Shown: in pieces, positions 45,463 through 55,512 of the stretch | Layout of the letters: every line of letters begins with the position of its first letter | Numbering within the stretch: position 1 is the stretch's first letter | Assembly (NCBI GenBank): GCA_027449865.1 | Contig: DAIDKV010000033.1 | Location: 1 to 64,000, forward strand | Direction: 5' to 3' | Length of the DNA: 64,000 nucleotides | From: Planctomycetales bacterium | GTDB taxonomy: Bacteria; Planctomycetota; Planctomycetia; Isosphaerales; Isosphaeraceae | Notes under the pieces: model-generated | Databases searched by the model: none | What the model saw: only the letters and a program-made list of their open reading frames with translations | Told to the model about the DNA's origin: nothing | Made by a program: the position numbers and the translations under genes

Positions 45463-47751
45463 TCAGGGGAACGTCGAGTAGATCACGATATTCCCCGCGA
45501 TGCGAACCGCGCTTTCATACGTGTATCCCTTGCAGTCAATCCCCGAGTGCCTTTCGAGGGCACAGCCGAGGTCGAGCCTGGAGTAGATCACGGCCCAGTG
45601 TCCGTTGATCTTCACGCCTTCGAGTTGCGGGAAGCCCTTCCCTCCGCCCGCCGCCTTGGTGTACTGCGACTGGCTCAGGTCGAAGCCCGATTGGGCGGTG
45701 TACAGTTCGTCGTCGCGCGGGATCGCTTCGAGCTTGTGATTGGGAAGCAGTTCGGTGACGAACCGGCGAAACGCCGCGTCAAACGCCGGGCTCCCGCAGG
45801 CCGCGTCGGCGAAAAGCGTCCCGCTGCCCGGGTCAAGATGGCGACGAAGGGCGTCGAGATCCTCCTTCGGAAACGAGAGTCCGCCCCGCCCGTGGATGTA
45901 GATCAGCGGATAATAGATCAAGTGAGGATCACGCGGAAAGAGATCTTTTTGCGTGAGAACGACGTCGTAACGAAACGGATCCTGTCGGAGTGCGTCCATC
46001 AGGTTGGGGATCGCCTGCGGGGCGATGTTCCAGTCGCCGGCGTGCATCAGCTTGGCGATCCGAAGGGCCCCTCGCCGCGGCGGCGGAGCGTTCCGAAAAT
46101 CGTGAACCTCCCGGGCCGCCAGCTTGTCGGGAGGCAGCTCGCGCCCAGTCGCGTAGTCAACCACGTTCTGCCCGATCATCCGGGACCGAACCACCCCCGT
46201 GTTCGCCGGGCTCCGCTCTGCCTGGTTCCAGTAACACGAAAGGTCACCCGGAGAGTAGATCGCGACGGTCCGGCAGCCGTGCTCAATCCCCCAGAGCGGG
46301 TGGCTCTCGGGCGAGAGCGGAAACCGGGCTCGCCAGACCGGATGCTCCGGCGGCAGCGGGCGAAGCTGGTAATCCGGCGGCGGAAACAGCTCCTCGATCA
46401 GCCGGCGGAAGCCCTGGTCAAACTCCTTCTCACCGCAGCAGGCGTCGGCAAAGAGAAAGCCACCCTGATTCACATACTCGCGAATGTTGCTCCTGGCCGC
46501 CTCGCTGAAGATGGGCACCCGGTGGCCGTTGAAGAAGAGAATCGGAGCCTGGAGCATGTCGGCGACCGTCGCCTGCTCCGGATCAATGATCTGCCAGGTC
46601 AACAGAGTCTTCCAGTCCTTCGAGACAGCGCCCACCAGGTTGCGAACGTCGTCCGGGTCGTTGTTCCAGTCGCCTCCCGATCCATGCCGAAGCTTGTTGA
46701 TCAGCACCGGCGCACGTCCCTTGGCGAGGAACAAAAGCGCGAAGCTCGTCGCAACCAGCTCGTTCTCGTGCGTCGCACCCCGCCAGAATCCGGAGAGCGG
46801 ATTCTGATCGTGAACCAGTTCCTCCGCCCCCTCGCGATACCAGTCGTGCCGGCCGAAGTAGCGAACACCGGCCAGTCGGCCCGCTCGCTCCATTCCATAA
46901 AGATAGTAATACTTCCAGACCTGTCCCTGGCCGAAATTCTGGCCGACCTGAAAGTGCTCGGCGAGCCAGTCGACGCCCCGGGCGAGAGGCGCGTTGAAGG
47001 CACCCTTGCCACAGTCGTGGATGGACTCGCCCTGGAGGAACTCCTGCCCGACGTACCGCCGCGACCCGCTGATGATCAGGCTGGAGATCCCTGCGCAGGT
47101 CATGCTTCCGGTCGCCGGCTGATTTCGGGGCGTGTACGACCAGCCGCCGTCGCGGAACTGAAACCGCTCGAAGTGAGCCCGGGACAGGGCCCAGACAGTC
47201 GGATCGACCTCGATTCCCACCTCGCTCGCCGCATTCAAACCCAGAAGCGCATATTGCGTGTTCGAGTGATCGCCCTGGTGTATCTTGTTCTCCGAATAGG
47301 TCCAGGTTCCCGGCCAGGGGGCTCGGTCGCCGGGCTTGAGCTGCGCCTGCTGGAGCCAGTCGACGTTCGCCAGCATCCGGACCTTGTCGCGGTCGGGCTC
47401 GGCGGCGGCGTAAACCATCGTCTGAAGGCCGATCGCATAGGTGTTCCGAAGTTGCTGCGGACCAAACCCGCGCAGGTACGCCAGCGACTTTTGCACGACC
47501 GGCGCATCGACACGCTCGCCGGCCGTGATCAGGGCAAGCGTGACCAGGCTGGTGGTCCCCGTCTTCATCTGTTCGTCAGCATCGGTCCACGATCCGTCGG
47601 GCTGCTGCTGGTCCTTGAGGAACCTCACCCCCTGCCGGATCGCATTCTCAACCTGCTCACTCGTGACACCGGCCCGGGCAATGGGCCCCAACGTCCCGAC
47701 CGCCAGCATCGCCGCGACGACCGTCGCCAGGATTCCCCTCGGGCGCGACAT
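45463..47751 (-). CDS. Secreted prenyltransferase/squalene-cyclase-like repeat protein with two DUF4159 domains
   Basis: Signal peptide MSRPRGILATVVAAMLAVGTLGPIARA; GVRFLKDQQQPDGSWTD..., FRDGGWSYTPRNQPATGSMTCAG; two DUF4159-like segments (ADMLQAPILFFNGH...NQGGFLFADACCG; RYDVVLTQKDLFPRDPHLIYYPLIYIHGR...GTLFADAACG). Confidence 0.88.
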   Translation of the reverse strand: MSRPRGILATVVAAMLAVGTLGPIARAGVTSEQVENAIRQGVRFLKDQQQPDGSWTDADEQMKTGTTSLVTLALITAGERVDAPVVQKSLAYLRGFGPQQLRNTYAIGLQTMVYAAAEPDRDKVRMLANVDWLQQAQLKPGDRAPWPGTWTYSENKIHQGDHSNTQYALLGLNAASEVGIEVDPTVWALSRAHFERFQFRDGGWSYTPRNQPATGSMTCAGISSLIISGSRRYVGQEFLQGESIHDCGKGAFNAPLARGVDWLAEHFQVGQNFGQGQVWKYYYLYGMERAGRLAGVRYFGRHDWYREGAEELVHDQNPLSGFWRGATHENELVATSFALLFLAKGRAPVLINKLRHGSGGDWNNDPDDVRNLVGAVSKDWKTLLTWQIIDPEQATVADMLQAPILFFNGHRVPIFSEAARSNIREYVNQGGFLFADACCGEKEFDQGFRRLIEELFPPPDYQLRPLPPEHPVWRARFPLSPESHPLWGIEHGCRTVAIYSPGDLSCYWNQAERSPANTGVVRSRMIGQNVVDYATGRELPPDKLAAREVHDFRNAPPPRRGALRIAKLMHAGDWNIAPQAIPNLMDALRQDPFRYDVVLTQKDLFPRDPHLIYYPLIYIHGRGGLSFPKEDLDALRRHLDPGSGTLFADAACGSPAFDAAFRRFVTELLPNHKLEAIPRDDELYTAQSGFDLSQSQYTKAAGGGKGFPQLEGVKINGHWAVIYSRLDLGCALERHSGIDCKGYTYESAVRIAGNIVIYSTFP

Positions 47752-47877
47752 GAACAGGCCCTCACGTCCGGGACTGAAGTGTTTCGAGTTCCTCACCTTG
47801 ATTGTGACGTCTCCGCCGGAGTTTCGGCAAGCGACCAGCGCGCGCCTTTTCGAACCGATCGCAACCACTCGGCCGCC

Positions 47878-49269
47878 TCAACCTCCGATGATGGCCCGGA
47901 GCAGGATCCCGTGAACCTCGGTCATCGCGATCGGGCCAGACCCAGGCGCCTGACCATCGCCGATCAGAATCGCACGGTCATCATGACTTTCGGATCGAAG
48001 CCCGTGGCTCCCTCGAACCAGACCGGCGTCCAGCGGAACCACGTCGAAGAGCGTCCGGAACCCCAGCTTCTTCTGGATAAGCCGGCGGATCGCTCGACCC
48101 TTCGGCCAGGCCAGCTTCGGGTCGAAGAAGAGCTCGCAGGGATCGTAGCCAGGCTTCCGGTGAATGTCCACCGTCCGGGCAAAATCAGGTGCTTCGCGAT
48201 CATCGAGCCAGTACGGATAGGCGAACCAGGCGTCGGAATCCGAGAGAGCCACCAGCTCGCCCGAGCGCGGATGGTCCAGCCCAATCTCAGCCCGCTCCTC
48301 TCCCGCCAGCACCCGGGCGACACCAGGCGTCGCGACAAGCAGCGATCGAGCCTCGTCACGGTCCCTGGGATCTTTACAATAAATGTGCGCCACTTGATGA
48401 TCGCAAACCGCGAAAGCCCGACTGCCAAATGTGTCGAGCACCTCGCCGAAGGGCCCAGACCGCGCCAGGACCAACCCCGCGCTTCGGAGAATCCGATTCA
48501 GATAGATCGGTCGATTCACATCCACATGCCCATACTCGCTAACGACCCACGCCCGGGCGCCCGCCTCACGCGCGGCGTCGAGCAGAGGAGCGCAGGCGTC
48601 GTCCAGCTCGCCGACGAGCCGGGTCATCTCCGCTCCCGAGGGACCCAAGCGTTGCGGGTCGTAGTCGAGGTGGGGAAGATAAACAAGCGTGAGGTCAGGC
48701 CGCTCCGATCGAATGACCTCCGCCGAGGCTCTCGCGATCCAGTCGGTGCAAGGCAGCCCGGCACTCGGTCCCCAGAAGGTGTGGAACGGGAACCGGCCGA
48801 GCCTCGATTCCAGGCGATCGCAAAGGCCGTCGGGCGTTCCCGCGATCCCAAACACCTTGTTCCCGTCAGCACCATAATAAGGTTTTGGCGTGATACTAAT
48901 GTCGACATCCGCACCCTGGTTAAACCACCAGAACAGCTTGGCGGCGCGGAACGACTGGCCTCTCTCGGCGGCCAATCGCCGGGCGGTCGTGTAGAGCGGC
49001 TCGGCCTGGATCAGCGCGCTGGACTGCTGCCAGAATCGAACCTCGCCCGTCTCCCGGAACAGCCAGCCATTGCCGACGATCCCGTGCCCCCGCGGTGGAA
49101 GTCCGGTGAGGATGCTCGCCTGCGCCGTGCAGGTGACGGCCGGAACAACCTCCTCCAGCGTTCGCATCCATCCCGAATGCGCGAGAGCATTGAGCCGAGG
49201 TGCGTGGGGCAGCAGCCTCGGCGTCAACCCAACGGCGTTGATCAATACAATTGGAGCTTGTTGAGTCAT
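47878..49269 (-). CDS. Alkaline phosphatase family / nucleotide pyrophosphatase-phosphodiesterase-like protein
   Basis: PIVLINAVGLTPRLLPHAPRLNAL...EEVVPAVTCTAQASILTGLPPRGHGIVGNGWLFRE; LTLVYLPHLDYDPQRLGP; VVSEYGHVDVNRPIYLNRILR. Confidence 0.9.
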   Translation of the reverse strand: MTQQAPIVLINAVGLTPRLLPHAPRLNALAHSGWMRTLEEVVPAVTCTAQASILTGLPPRGHGIVGNGWLFRETGEVRFWQQSSALIQAEPLYTTARRLAAERGQSFRAAKLFWWFNQGADVDISITPKPYYGADGNKVFGIAGTPDGLCDRLESRLGRFPFHTFWGPSAGLPCTDWIARASAEVIRSERPDLTLVYLPHLDYDPQRLGPSGAEMTRLVGELDDACAPLLDAAREAGARAWVVSEYGHVDVNRPIYLNRILRSAGLVLARSGPFGEVLDTFGSRAFAVCDHQVAHIYCKDPRDRDEARSLLVATPGVARVLAGEERAEIGLDHPRSGELVALSDSDAWFAYPYWLDDREAPDFARTVDIHRKPGYDPCELFFDPKLAWPKGRAIRRLIQKKLGFRTLFDVVPLDAGLVRGSHGLRSESHDDRAILIGDGQAPGSGPIAMTEVHGILLRAIIGG

Positions 49270-49284
49270 TCGTCGATCGCCCGA

Positions 49285-51927
49285 TCAGAACATCGGGCGA
49301 TAGCCGAGGAATCGACGCCAGGCTGCTCCCACAGGGAAAGCCAGCATCCCGAAGACGATCAGCCCCATCGCCCCCTGCGACCCGCCCTCCACGAAGCCGT
49401 ACGAGTGCAGGCCGACTCCCAGCAGGAAGTTGACTCCATACCAGGCCATCACCACGGAGAGGAAGCAGAAGACCGACGCGAACACAAGCCAGAATGTATT
49501 GACCCACCCGGCGAATCGGCCATGGAGCGGAATCAGGTAAACCAGCAGCGTGATCAGGGCCCAGACCTCCTTCGGGTCCCAGCCCCAGAACCGGCCCCAC
49601 GAGTAATCGGCCCAGACTCCGCCGAGGATCGTCCCGGCCGCGATCAGAAGGACACCGACCTGCATCGTCCGATAGATGAAGGTGGAGAGGGGCTTGATCC
49701 GCGAAGCCGTGCGCTGCATGGCCTCGCCCCGGGCGTCGAGCTTGATCCGGTTGGCGGTCTCCAGCGCCCGGATCTCCGCGACGGTCGGCTTCACGCCAGC
49801 CGGGCGAGTGGGCGACAGGTGCGATGTCGGCAGGTCGGCGTGGGCGTCTTCCTGGGTATCGCCTCGGAAGGCAGCCCGGCCGATCAGCTCGCCCGCAATC
49901 GCGAGGACGGCGGCCAGCGTCAACGCCTCGCCGAACAAACCCATAATCGCAAAAGCATAAAAGAGCGCATTCGACATCATCCAGTCGGAGCCGAAGCGGC
50001 CGTCGGCCGCGGCGGCGCCCGCGGCACCCGAGGTCATCAGGATCAGGCCCGGCACCATCGGCAGCACCAGTTCGCCGAGCTTAGGCGTTCTCCGATAGGT
50101 CGCGGTCAGGTAGTGGACCGTCGCGATCAGACCGAGCATCCAGGCCAGGGCGAAGGCCGCATAGCTGGAGACCTCCGTCAACACATGAATCGTCAACCAG
50201 AGGTTGCTTCGGAGAACGGGTTGAAGCCCCTTGATGCTTGGGTCGAGCAGCGGAACGTTTGCCGCGGTGATCGTCCCGAGCATCGCGACCGCCGCTCCCG
50301 AGAGGCCCATGTAGACCTGCCGATAGATCAGCTCGAAGACCAGCGAGAGCACGGCGGCGACCAGGGCGACCCAGATCACCGTCTCGTACATGTTGGTCAC
50401 GGGCGCCCAGCCCGAGATCCGGATGCGGAGAAAGAAGCCGTAGATCTCGGTCGCGATCCCGGTGGCGAGGCCCGCCATCCCCAGCCAGTACGTCCCCTTG
50501 CCAGCCTTGTGGACCCACGAACCCGCCGACGTTGTCGACAGCATCGCCAGACTCAGGACCAGGAACAGAAGCCCCGCACCGTAGTCAAAGGGAGCGAGCC
50601 AGAACGGGTTGATCGCATTGAAGCTTGTCTCACGCTCGATTCGTGCAACCGTCGGGTAGCTCTTCGAGGCGGCTTCACCCAGCGAACGGGCCGAGTTCAA
50701 AAAGCCCTCGGCGGCGCCTGGGTCGGCGTGCCCGGGCGCGTCGAGTTCGGCCCGCTCCAGTTTCCGATACGCGTCGAGAAAGCCGCGGACGAGGTCGTCG
50801 CGATAACCGGCCGAGGCCAGAACCTCGGGCTTCTCCTTCAGGATCGTCTTGAGCGGAACCCAGGTCGAGCTATCGCGGAGCCAGTCCGAGAACTTCTCGT
50901 CGGCCTTTGCGTCCTCGCCTGGGGTCTTGTGGTCGTCGCGAGGGATCAGGTTCCAGTAAGTGTCGAGCGCCTTGAGGGCGTCGAGCTGCATCGGCGAGAG
51001 GCCCTCGATGCTCTCCTTGCCACGGACGACCTTGATCGTCTCCGCCGTGAAGGCAAGGTAATGCGCGTCGATGGGTCGGGGCTCGATCAGGATCACGCCG
51101 GCCGTCGACATCCGGTCGCCGCTGTAGGCGGTGTAGGTCATCAGCCGTCGAGCGGCCTCGACCCCGCGCCGCTCGAGCTCGCTCGGTCGATCGGCCGAGT
51201 GGGGATCTTCCTCGAAGCGCTCGATCTTGTCGCCGGTGGTGGAGGCCCATTCCATGAAGGGCATGGGTGTCCCGCGCGGGCCGATGATCGTGGCCTCGCG
51301 CAGCTCACGGGGAGCGAGCCACTTGTGCTCCTCGGTCAGCTTGGCGGCGAGCTCGGCAAGGCTTTCGCGGTCCTCGGCCGGCAGCTTCGAGCCGCGGAGA
51401 TACATCGAGAGCGCCGAGGCCGTCGGCTCGGGGTCGGCGGCGATCATCCGAAGGCTCGACTTCTCACCCTCTGGCGTGCTGGACTTCGCCGCGATCGCCC
51501 CGGCCCGGGTCGAGAGCGTTCCAGCCACCAGGGCGCGGCGAAGCGGCAGGTAATCGACCAGGAGAAACGGCTGCTCATCCCAGTATTCGGGCTGAACCGT
51601 CCAGCCGAGGAAGGCGCCCACCGGGCCCCACTTCTGGATCTTCTCCTCGCCGCCCGTCGCATTCGAGGAGCCGAGGATCTTCGCGACCTCGTCGCGCGGG
51701 TCACGGAGTTTGATGGTCTCCCGGCCGAAGATCTGCTTGACCTCCTCACGGGCGACGGTGTCAAACGGCTTGATCCGCCCCTGGTGCATCACGGGAATCT
51801 CGCCGATCCGCTCATAAGCGCGGCCGACGCCCAGCGTCTCGGCGGTCTCGTCGGCGCGGGCGGCCAGGCCCGTCGCCATCGCGAGGGACAGGGCCAGGCG
51901 GCTGATCGGAGTGGCAAAGCGTCGCAT
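49285..51927 (-). CDS. ccsA: Cytochrome c biogenesis protein CcsA/ResC (System II) with large N-terminal extracytoplasmic domain
   Basis: Signal peptide MRRFATPISRLALSLAMATGLAARA; C-terminal multi-TM with WWD-type motif WADYSWGRFWGWDPKEVWALITLLVYLIPLHGRFAGWVN. Confidence 0.93.
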   Translation of the reverse strand: MRRFATPISRLALSLAMATGLAARADETAETLGVGRAYERIGEIPVMHQGRIKPFDTVAREEVKQIFGRETIKLRDPRDEVAKILGSSNATGGEEKIQKWGPVGAFLGWTVQPEYWDEQPFLLVDYLPLRRALVAGTLSTRAGAIAAKSSTPEGEKSSLRMIAADPEPTASALSMYLRGSKLPAEDRESLAELAAKLTEEHKWLAPRELREATIIGPRGTPMPFMEWASTTGDKIERFEEDPHSADRPSELERRGVEAARRLMTYTAYSGDRMSTAGVILIEPRPIDAHYLAFTAETIKVVRGKESIEGLSPMQLDALKALDTYWNLIPRDDHKTPGEDAKADEKFSDWLRDSSTWVPLKTILKEKPEVLASAGYRDDLVRGFLDAYRKLERAELDAPGHADPGAAEGFLNSARSLGEAASKSYPTVARIERETSFNAINPFWLAPFDYGAGLLFLVLSLAMLSTTSAGSWVHKAGKGTYWLGMAGLATGIATEIYGFFLRIRISGWAPVTNMYETVIWVALVAAVLSLVFELIYRQVYMGLSGAAVAMLGTITAANVPLLDPSIKGLQPVLRSNLWLTIHVLTEVSSYAAFALAWMLGLIATVHYLTATYRRTPKLGELVLPMVPGLILMTSGAAGAAAADGRFGSDWMMSNALFYAFAIMGLFGEALTLAAVLAIAGELIGRAAFRGDTQEDAHADLPTSHLSPTRPAGVKPTVAEIRALETANRIKLDARGEAMQRTASRIKPLSTFIYRTMQVGVLLIAAGTILGGVWADYSWGRFWGWDPKEVWALITLLVYLIPLHGRFAGWVNTFWLVFASVFCFLSVVMAWYGVNFLLGVGLHSYGFVEGGSQGAMGLIVFGMLAFPVGAAWRRFLGYRPMF

Positions 51928-51975
51928 CGGCAATCCTCCAGGGGCCCCTTCGGCCGCCACTGGTCCTCTTCGGGA

Positions 51976-54108
51976 TCAGAGCTGTTCGGCCTTCTCGTCC
52001 GGCTTGCGGGAAGTCTCGACGACCTCGGTGGCCGAGCGGGCCGAGGCCCGCTCACGCTCCTTCTTGCCGCCGTCGGTAAACACTCCCGCTCTCATGTAAA
52101 ATTGAACAAACGTGCCTACCACTACGAGCAGACAACCCAGGTAGATGATCGGACGCCCGGGGTTGGTGGCGACCTGAAAGACCGACTGGAACCGGCCCGT
52201 CGATCGGCCTGTCTGGGGGTCGACATCGGGCTGGTATCGCATCTGGTAAAAGGTGTAGCCGTTGTGATCCATCGGGTGATTCATCTCGATGAGGTGTTCC
52301 TCATCGTGAAGACCGGCGACCTTGTCGGTCAGCAGGACCTTGCTCTCGAACTTCGTCGGCTGCGGGGTCCCCGGCTCGAAGCCGACTTCAAAGTCCTTGA
52401 GTTTCAGCTCGAAGCCCAGCGGCTTGCGGTCGGCGTCAAAGGCCAACGCGTAGGGGCCGCCCTTGAAGGTGACGAACTCGGGCCTCGGCTGGTCGAGCCC
52501 CGTCGAGCGGCGGAGCCAGACCTCCTTCGTCTCCTCGCCCACGGTCATCTCGACCCGACAGGCGGCGATCCCCTGGTCCATCTTGCCGGCGGGCAGCTCG
52601 ACCGGCACGCAGACCTCTCGCTCCGCGCCCGAGGGCAAATACTCAGGAACGGCGAAGCTGATCGTCATCGGCATGTTGGGCGTCCCACCAAAGGCGACAA
52701 TCGGTTCGCCCTTCTTCAGCGGCCCAGCCGCCCTCAACTCGCCGAGCCCCCCCTCCTTCGCACGGCCAAAGATCCGGTAATACAGCCTCTGATCGGGCCC
52801 GGCCAGCACATCGATCTCGCCGAACCGGCCGTTCGTCTTCGGGTCGATCGACGGTCGGACGATGTAATGGATCAAGGCCAGGGGAGCCGGCGGCTTTGCA
52901 TCCTTCTCGCTCGGCGGGATCACGTTCGGCATCCGGGGCAGGTTCGCCATCGCCATGTGCGTGACCTCCTCGGCCTTCCCCTTCCGAATCTTGAAAACCG
53001 CGAGAGGGACAGGATCGGGCCCCATCACCCGGTCGAGCCCGCGCTCCTGGGTCGGGAAGTCCAGAATCTCGGCGAGCGTCACGGAGAGATCGCTCTCCGG
53101 CAGGGTGGTGGTCTTGCCCACCTGCCCGTCGAGCGGCCAGTCGTGAACGCGGGGCTTGCCGGCCAGATCCTCGTATCGAAACCGGGCAACGCCCCGGGGT
53201 CCGTTCCCGGCCGGCGGTTCGAGGAAGTCCTTGACCAGATCGGGATGATCGACGGCCGAAAAGCTCACCAACGCCGGCGCTGCCCGCATCGGCTCCCGAA
53301 CCGCCTTGAAAAAGCGGGAGTCCGTGAGGAACCATTGACTCTCGTCATTGGGAAAGGCGTCGCGAGCCTCGGGCATGCCCGGGGCCTTGAACAGAACCCG
53401 TATCCGGGCCATCGGCGTCCCGTTCGCCGACTCAACGTGCTCGGTCGCCGGCATCGATGCCGCGAGAAATTCCTTCGCCACGATCCGGAACGGGTCGTCG
53501 GCCCTCGTCAAAACCTCGTCCGTCGAGTTCCACGAAAGCCCTGGCACGAACGCCTTGAGCCGGCCGACCAGCCCCGACGGTCTCGGATGTCCTGGGCCCC
53601 ACGAGAACGAGCCTGGCAAGAACGGCACCACATATTCACGGGTGAACTGCTGCGTGTGCGGGTCGACCTGCCAGACCCGGAGGACCGGGTGATCCATCCG
53701 CACCAGCTCGCTCCGAACGTCGCCCTCCAGCATCCCGACCTGTCCCTCGTCGGAGGTCCGGACACTGTAGTAAGAACCGATCAAAATGGTGATCAGCCCG
53801 GCATGCGTAATGACAAAACCCGTCTGACGCTTCTTCCAGGGAAATCGTATCAAAGCAGCGCAGAGGATGTTGATCCCGAGAAATGCGAGCAAAATGGCGA
53901 AGCCGGGCCCTCGGTAGATGTATTCATTGACGGCCGCGGTGCCATACCACTTCTCGAAGAAGGTGGCATAGGCGAGCGTCCCCGCGAGTGCGGAGAGCGT
54001 GAGAACCGCCAGCTTCAACGAGGCGAGAAACCGATAGATCACGTCGAAATCATGGCCGATTCGATCGGTGATCGAGGGCGGAGAATTCTTCTTGACGGCA
54101 GTGGCCAT
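51976..54108 (-). CDS. resB: Cytochrome c biogenesis protein ResB/Ccs1 (System II)
   Basis: FLASLKLAVLTLSALAGTLAYATFFEKWYGTAAVNEYIYRGPGFAILLAFLGINILCAALIRFPWKKRQTGFVITHAGLITILIGSYYSVRTSDEGQVGMLEGD...; C-terminal NHPMDHNGYTFYQMRYQPD. Confidence 0.93.
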   Translation of the reverse strand: MATAVKKNSPPSITDRIGHDFDVIYRFLASLKLAVLTLSALAGTLAYATFFEKWYGTAAVNEYIYRGPGFAILLAFLGINILCAALIRFPWKKRQTGFVITHAGLITILIGSYYSVRTSDEGQVGMLEGDVRSELVRMDHPVLRVWQVDPHTQQFTREYVVPFLPGSFSWGPGHPRPSGLVGRLKAFVPGLSWNSTDEVLTRADDPFRIVAKEFLAASMPATEHVESANGTPMARIRVLFKAPGMPEARDAFPNDESQWFLTDSRFFKAVREPMRAAPALVSFSAVDHPDLVKDFLEPPAGNGPRGVARFRYEDLAGKPRVHDWPLDGQVGKTTTLPESDLSVTLAEILDFPTQERGLDRVMGPDPVPLAVFKIRKGKAEEVTHMAMANLPRMPNVIPPSEKDAKPPAPLALIHYIVRPSIDPKTNGRFGEIDVLAGPDQRLYYRIFGRAKEGGLGELRAAGPLKKGEPIVAFGGTPNMPMTISFAVPEYLPSGAEREVCVPVELPAGKMDQGIAACRVEMTVGEETKEVWLRRSTGLDQPRPEFVTFKGGPYALAFDADRKPLGFELKLKDFEVGFEPGTPQPTKFESKVLLTDKVAGLHDEEHLIEMNHPMDHNGYTFYQMRYQPDVDPQTGRSTGRFQSVFQVATNPGRPIIYLGCLLVVVGTFVQFYMRAGVFTDGGKKERERASARSATEVVETSRKPDEKAEQL

Positions 54109-54240
54109 GGAATCGCACCTACCCGGGGGCGAGGAGTACACAAGGGAGGAGACGGCGGCGGGATGAATCGATCTACCCGGCATCGTGTCGATCGTCGCTG
54201 GCATTTTAGTCGGAGGCCCTCGATCGGGCCAGATCCTCGA

Positions 54241-55512
54241 TCAAACCGACGCGGCGATCGGCCCGGCGCGCGGTCCTCGAGGTCGATCATCGGCCTCATC
54301 TCTCGGCAGATACGAACGATGCAACCCGCAAGGCCCCGCCTCCTGAATCATGACGACGGCACCGTTACCTTTGTTCGATCCGATCGGCGGCTGGTGATGG
54401 GATTCGCCCGCGAGCAAGACCGGTCGAACGGTCATCGCATCCTGGCGAATGCCTCGCCTCGGCGCCTCGGAACGGCGGCGCACCGGGCGCCACAAAACCC
54501 CAACTCTCGTGGGTTCTGCCTCCTTTCGGAAGGCGGAGTGACATCGAACGCAACTGGCGTCCAGCCGTCGGGCGGCGGCGAGCATCGAGGGAGAATCCGA
54601 GAGGTCGCAGGCCCGCTCCAGGTCAGCCGCAGCCTCCGACATCTCGTGGGCGAGCCGGTCCCAGAGCGGTCCCGAGCCGTCCGTCTGAGCACCGTGAATC
54701 CGACGACCAGCCTCCGCCGCCGCCCGGGCAGCGGGCCTCAGCTTCTCAACATCCGGATTCGCCATCTCACCTCTCGCGACCGCGGCGAGAACCGAACCGT
54801 AACCGACCACTCCGTCCTTCCCATCACCAAGGGCCGACATGATCGTCCGAACCTTCGAGGGCGACTCAAATCGATCGAAACCCAGCCGAATCGTCGTCGC
54901 GATCGCGACCAGCCCGATCAAACCGATCGCAACGCCCCGAATCGTCAGCCGATCGCGGAGCATCGACCGGGCCCGGTCCAGCCGCCTCGACATCGAACCG
55001 GCCGGCCACCCCAGCCGACGCGCGGCCTCCTCCCTCGTCTGCCCCTCCAGGTCGCAGAGAACCACCGGCGCCCGATACTTCTCGGGAAGCTGCCGCAACG
55101 CCTCGTCGATCGCCGTCCGAAGATCCCGACGGTCCACCTCGAACGATGGCTCCACGCGCGGATGATACCGCTCAGGCAATTGCCCGTCGAACTGACCGGG
55201 GAGGGTGGAGACCGGGGTCTCCCGGGCACGTCGGCGGGCCGTTCCCGATCGGGCGTGCAGGGCAAGCCGTCGAGCGACGTCGTCGATCCAGGGGATCACG
55301 GATTCGCTCCAGTCGATCCCGCCGGCCTTGCGGGCGAGAACCAGGAACGTGGCCTGGCGGACGTCCTCGATCTCGTGTTCGTCCCGGAGGATGCGTCGAC
55401 AGATCCGCTCGACCCGGGGACCGTGCCGGCGGACCAGGGCCGCAAACGCCGCCTCTTCGCGAGCGTGGACGAACCGATCCAGCAAGGCCGCGTCACTCGG
55501 GGTCTCGACCAT
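54241..55512 (-). CDS. ECF sigma factor fused to a TM helix and a C-terminal CxxCH (cytochrome c'-like) domain
   Basis: Sigma: MVETPSDAALLDRFVHAREEAAFAALVRRHGPRVERICRRILRDEHEIEDVRQATFLVLARKAG...LRQLPEKYRAPVVLCDLEGQTREEAARRLGWPAGSMSRRLDRARSMLRDRL; TM: GVAIGLIGLVAIATTIRLGF; heme motif: AARRLDASCVRCHSAFRKE. Start ATG at 55512 (internal to ORF 54241..55872). Confidence 0.85.
   Translation of the reverse strand: MVETPSDAALLDRFVHAREEAAFAALVRRHGPRVERICRRILRDEHEIEDVRQATFLVLARKAGGIDWSESVIPWIDDVARRLALHARSGTARRRARETPVSTLPGQFDGQLPERYHPRVEPSFEVDRRDLRTAIDEALRQLPEKYRAPVVLCDLEGQTREEAARRLGWPAGSMSRRLDRARSMLRDRLTIRGVAIGLIGLVAIATTIRLGFDRFESPSKVRTIMSALGDGKDGVVGYGSVLAAVARGEMANPDVEKLRPAARAAAEAGRRIHGAQTDGSGPLWDRLAHEMSEAAADLERACDLSDSPSMLAAARRLDASCVRCHSAFRKEAEPTRVGVLWRPVRRRSEAPRRGIRQDAMTVRPVLLAGESHHQPPIGSNKGNGAVVMIQEAGPCGLHRSYLPRDEADDRPRGPRAGPIAASV

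Noticed and set aside
44530-49269. Ebo-type metabolite cluster suggested by a sugar-isomerase-like and a phosphodiesterase-like gene
   Set aside because: The two genes are on opposite strands, separated, and no other ebo-type genes (UbiA-like, TatD-like, EboD-like) are present.
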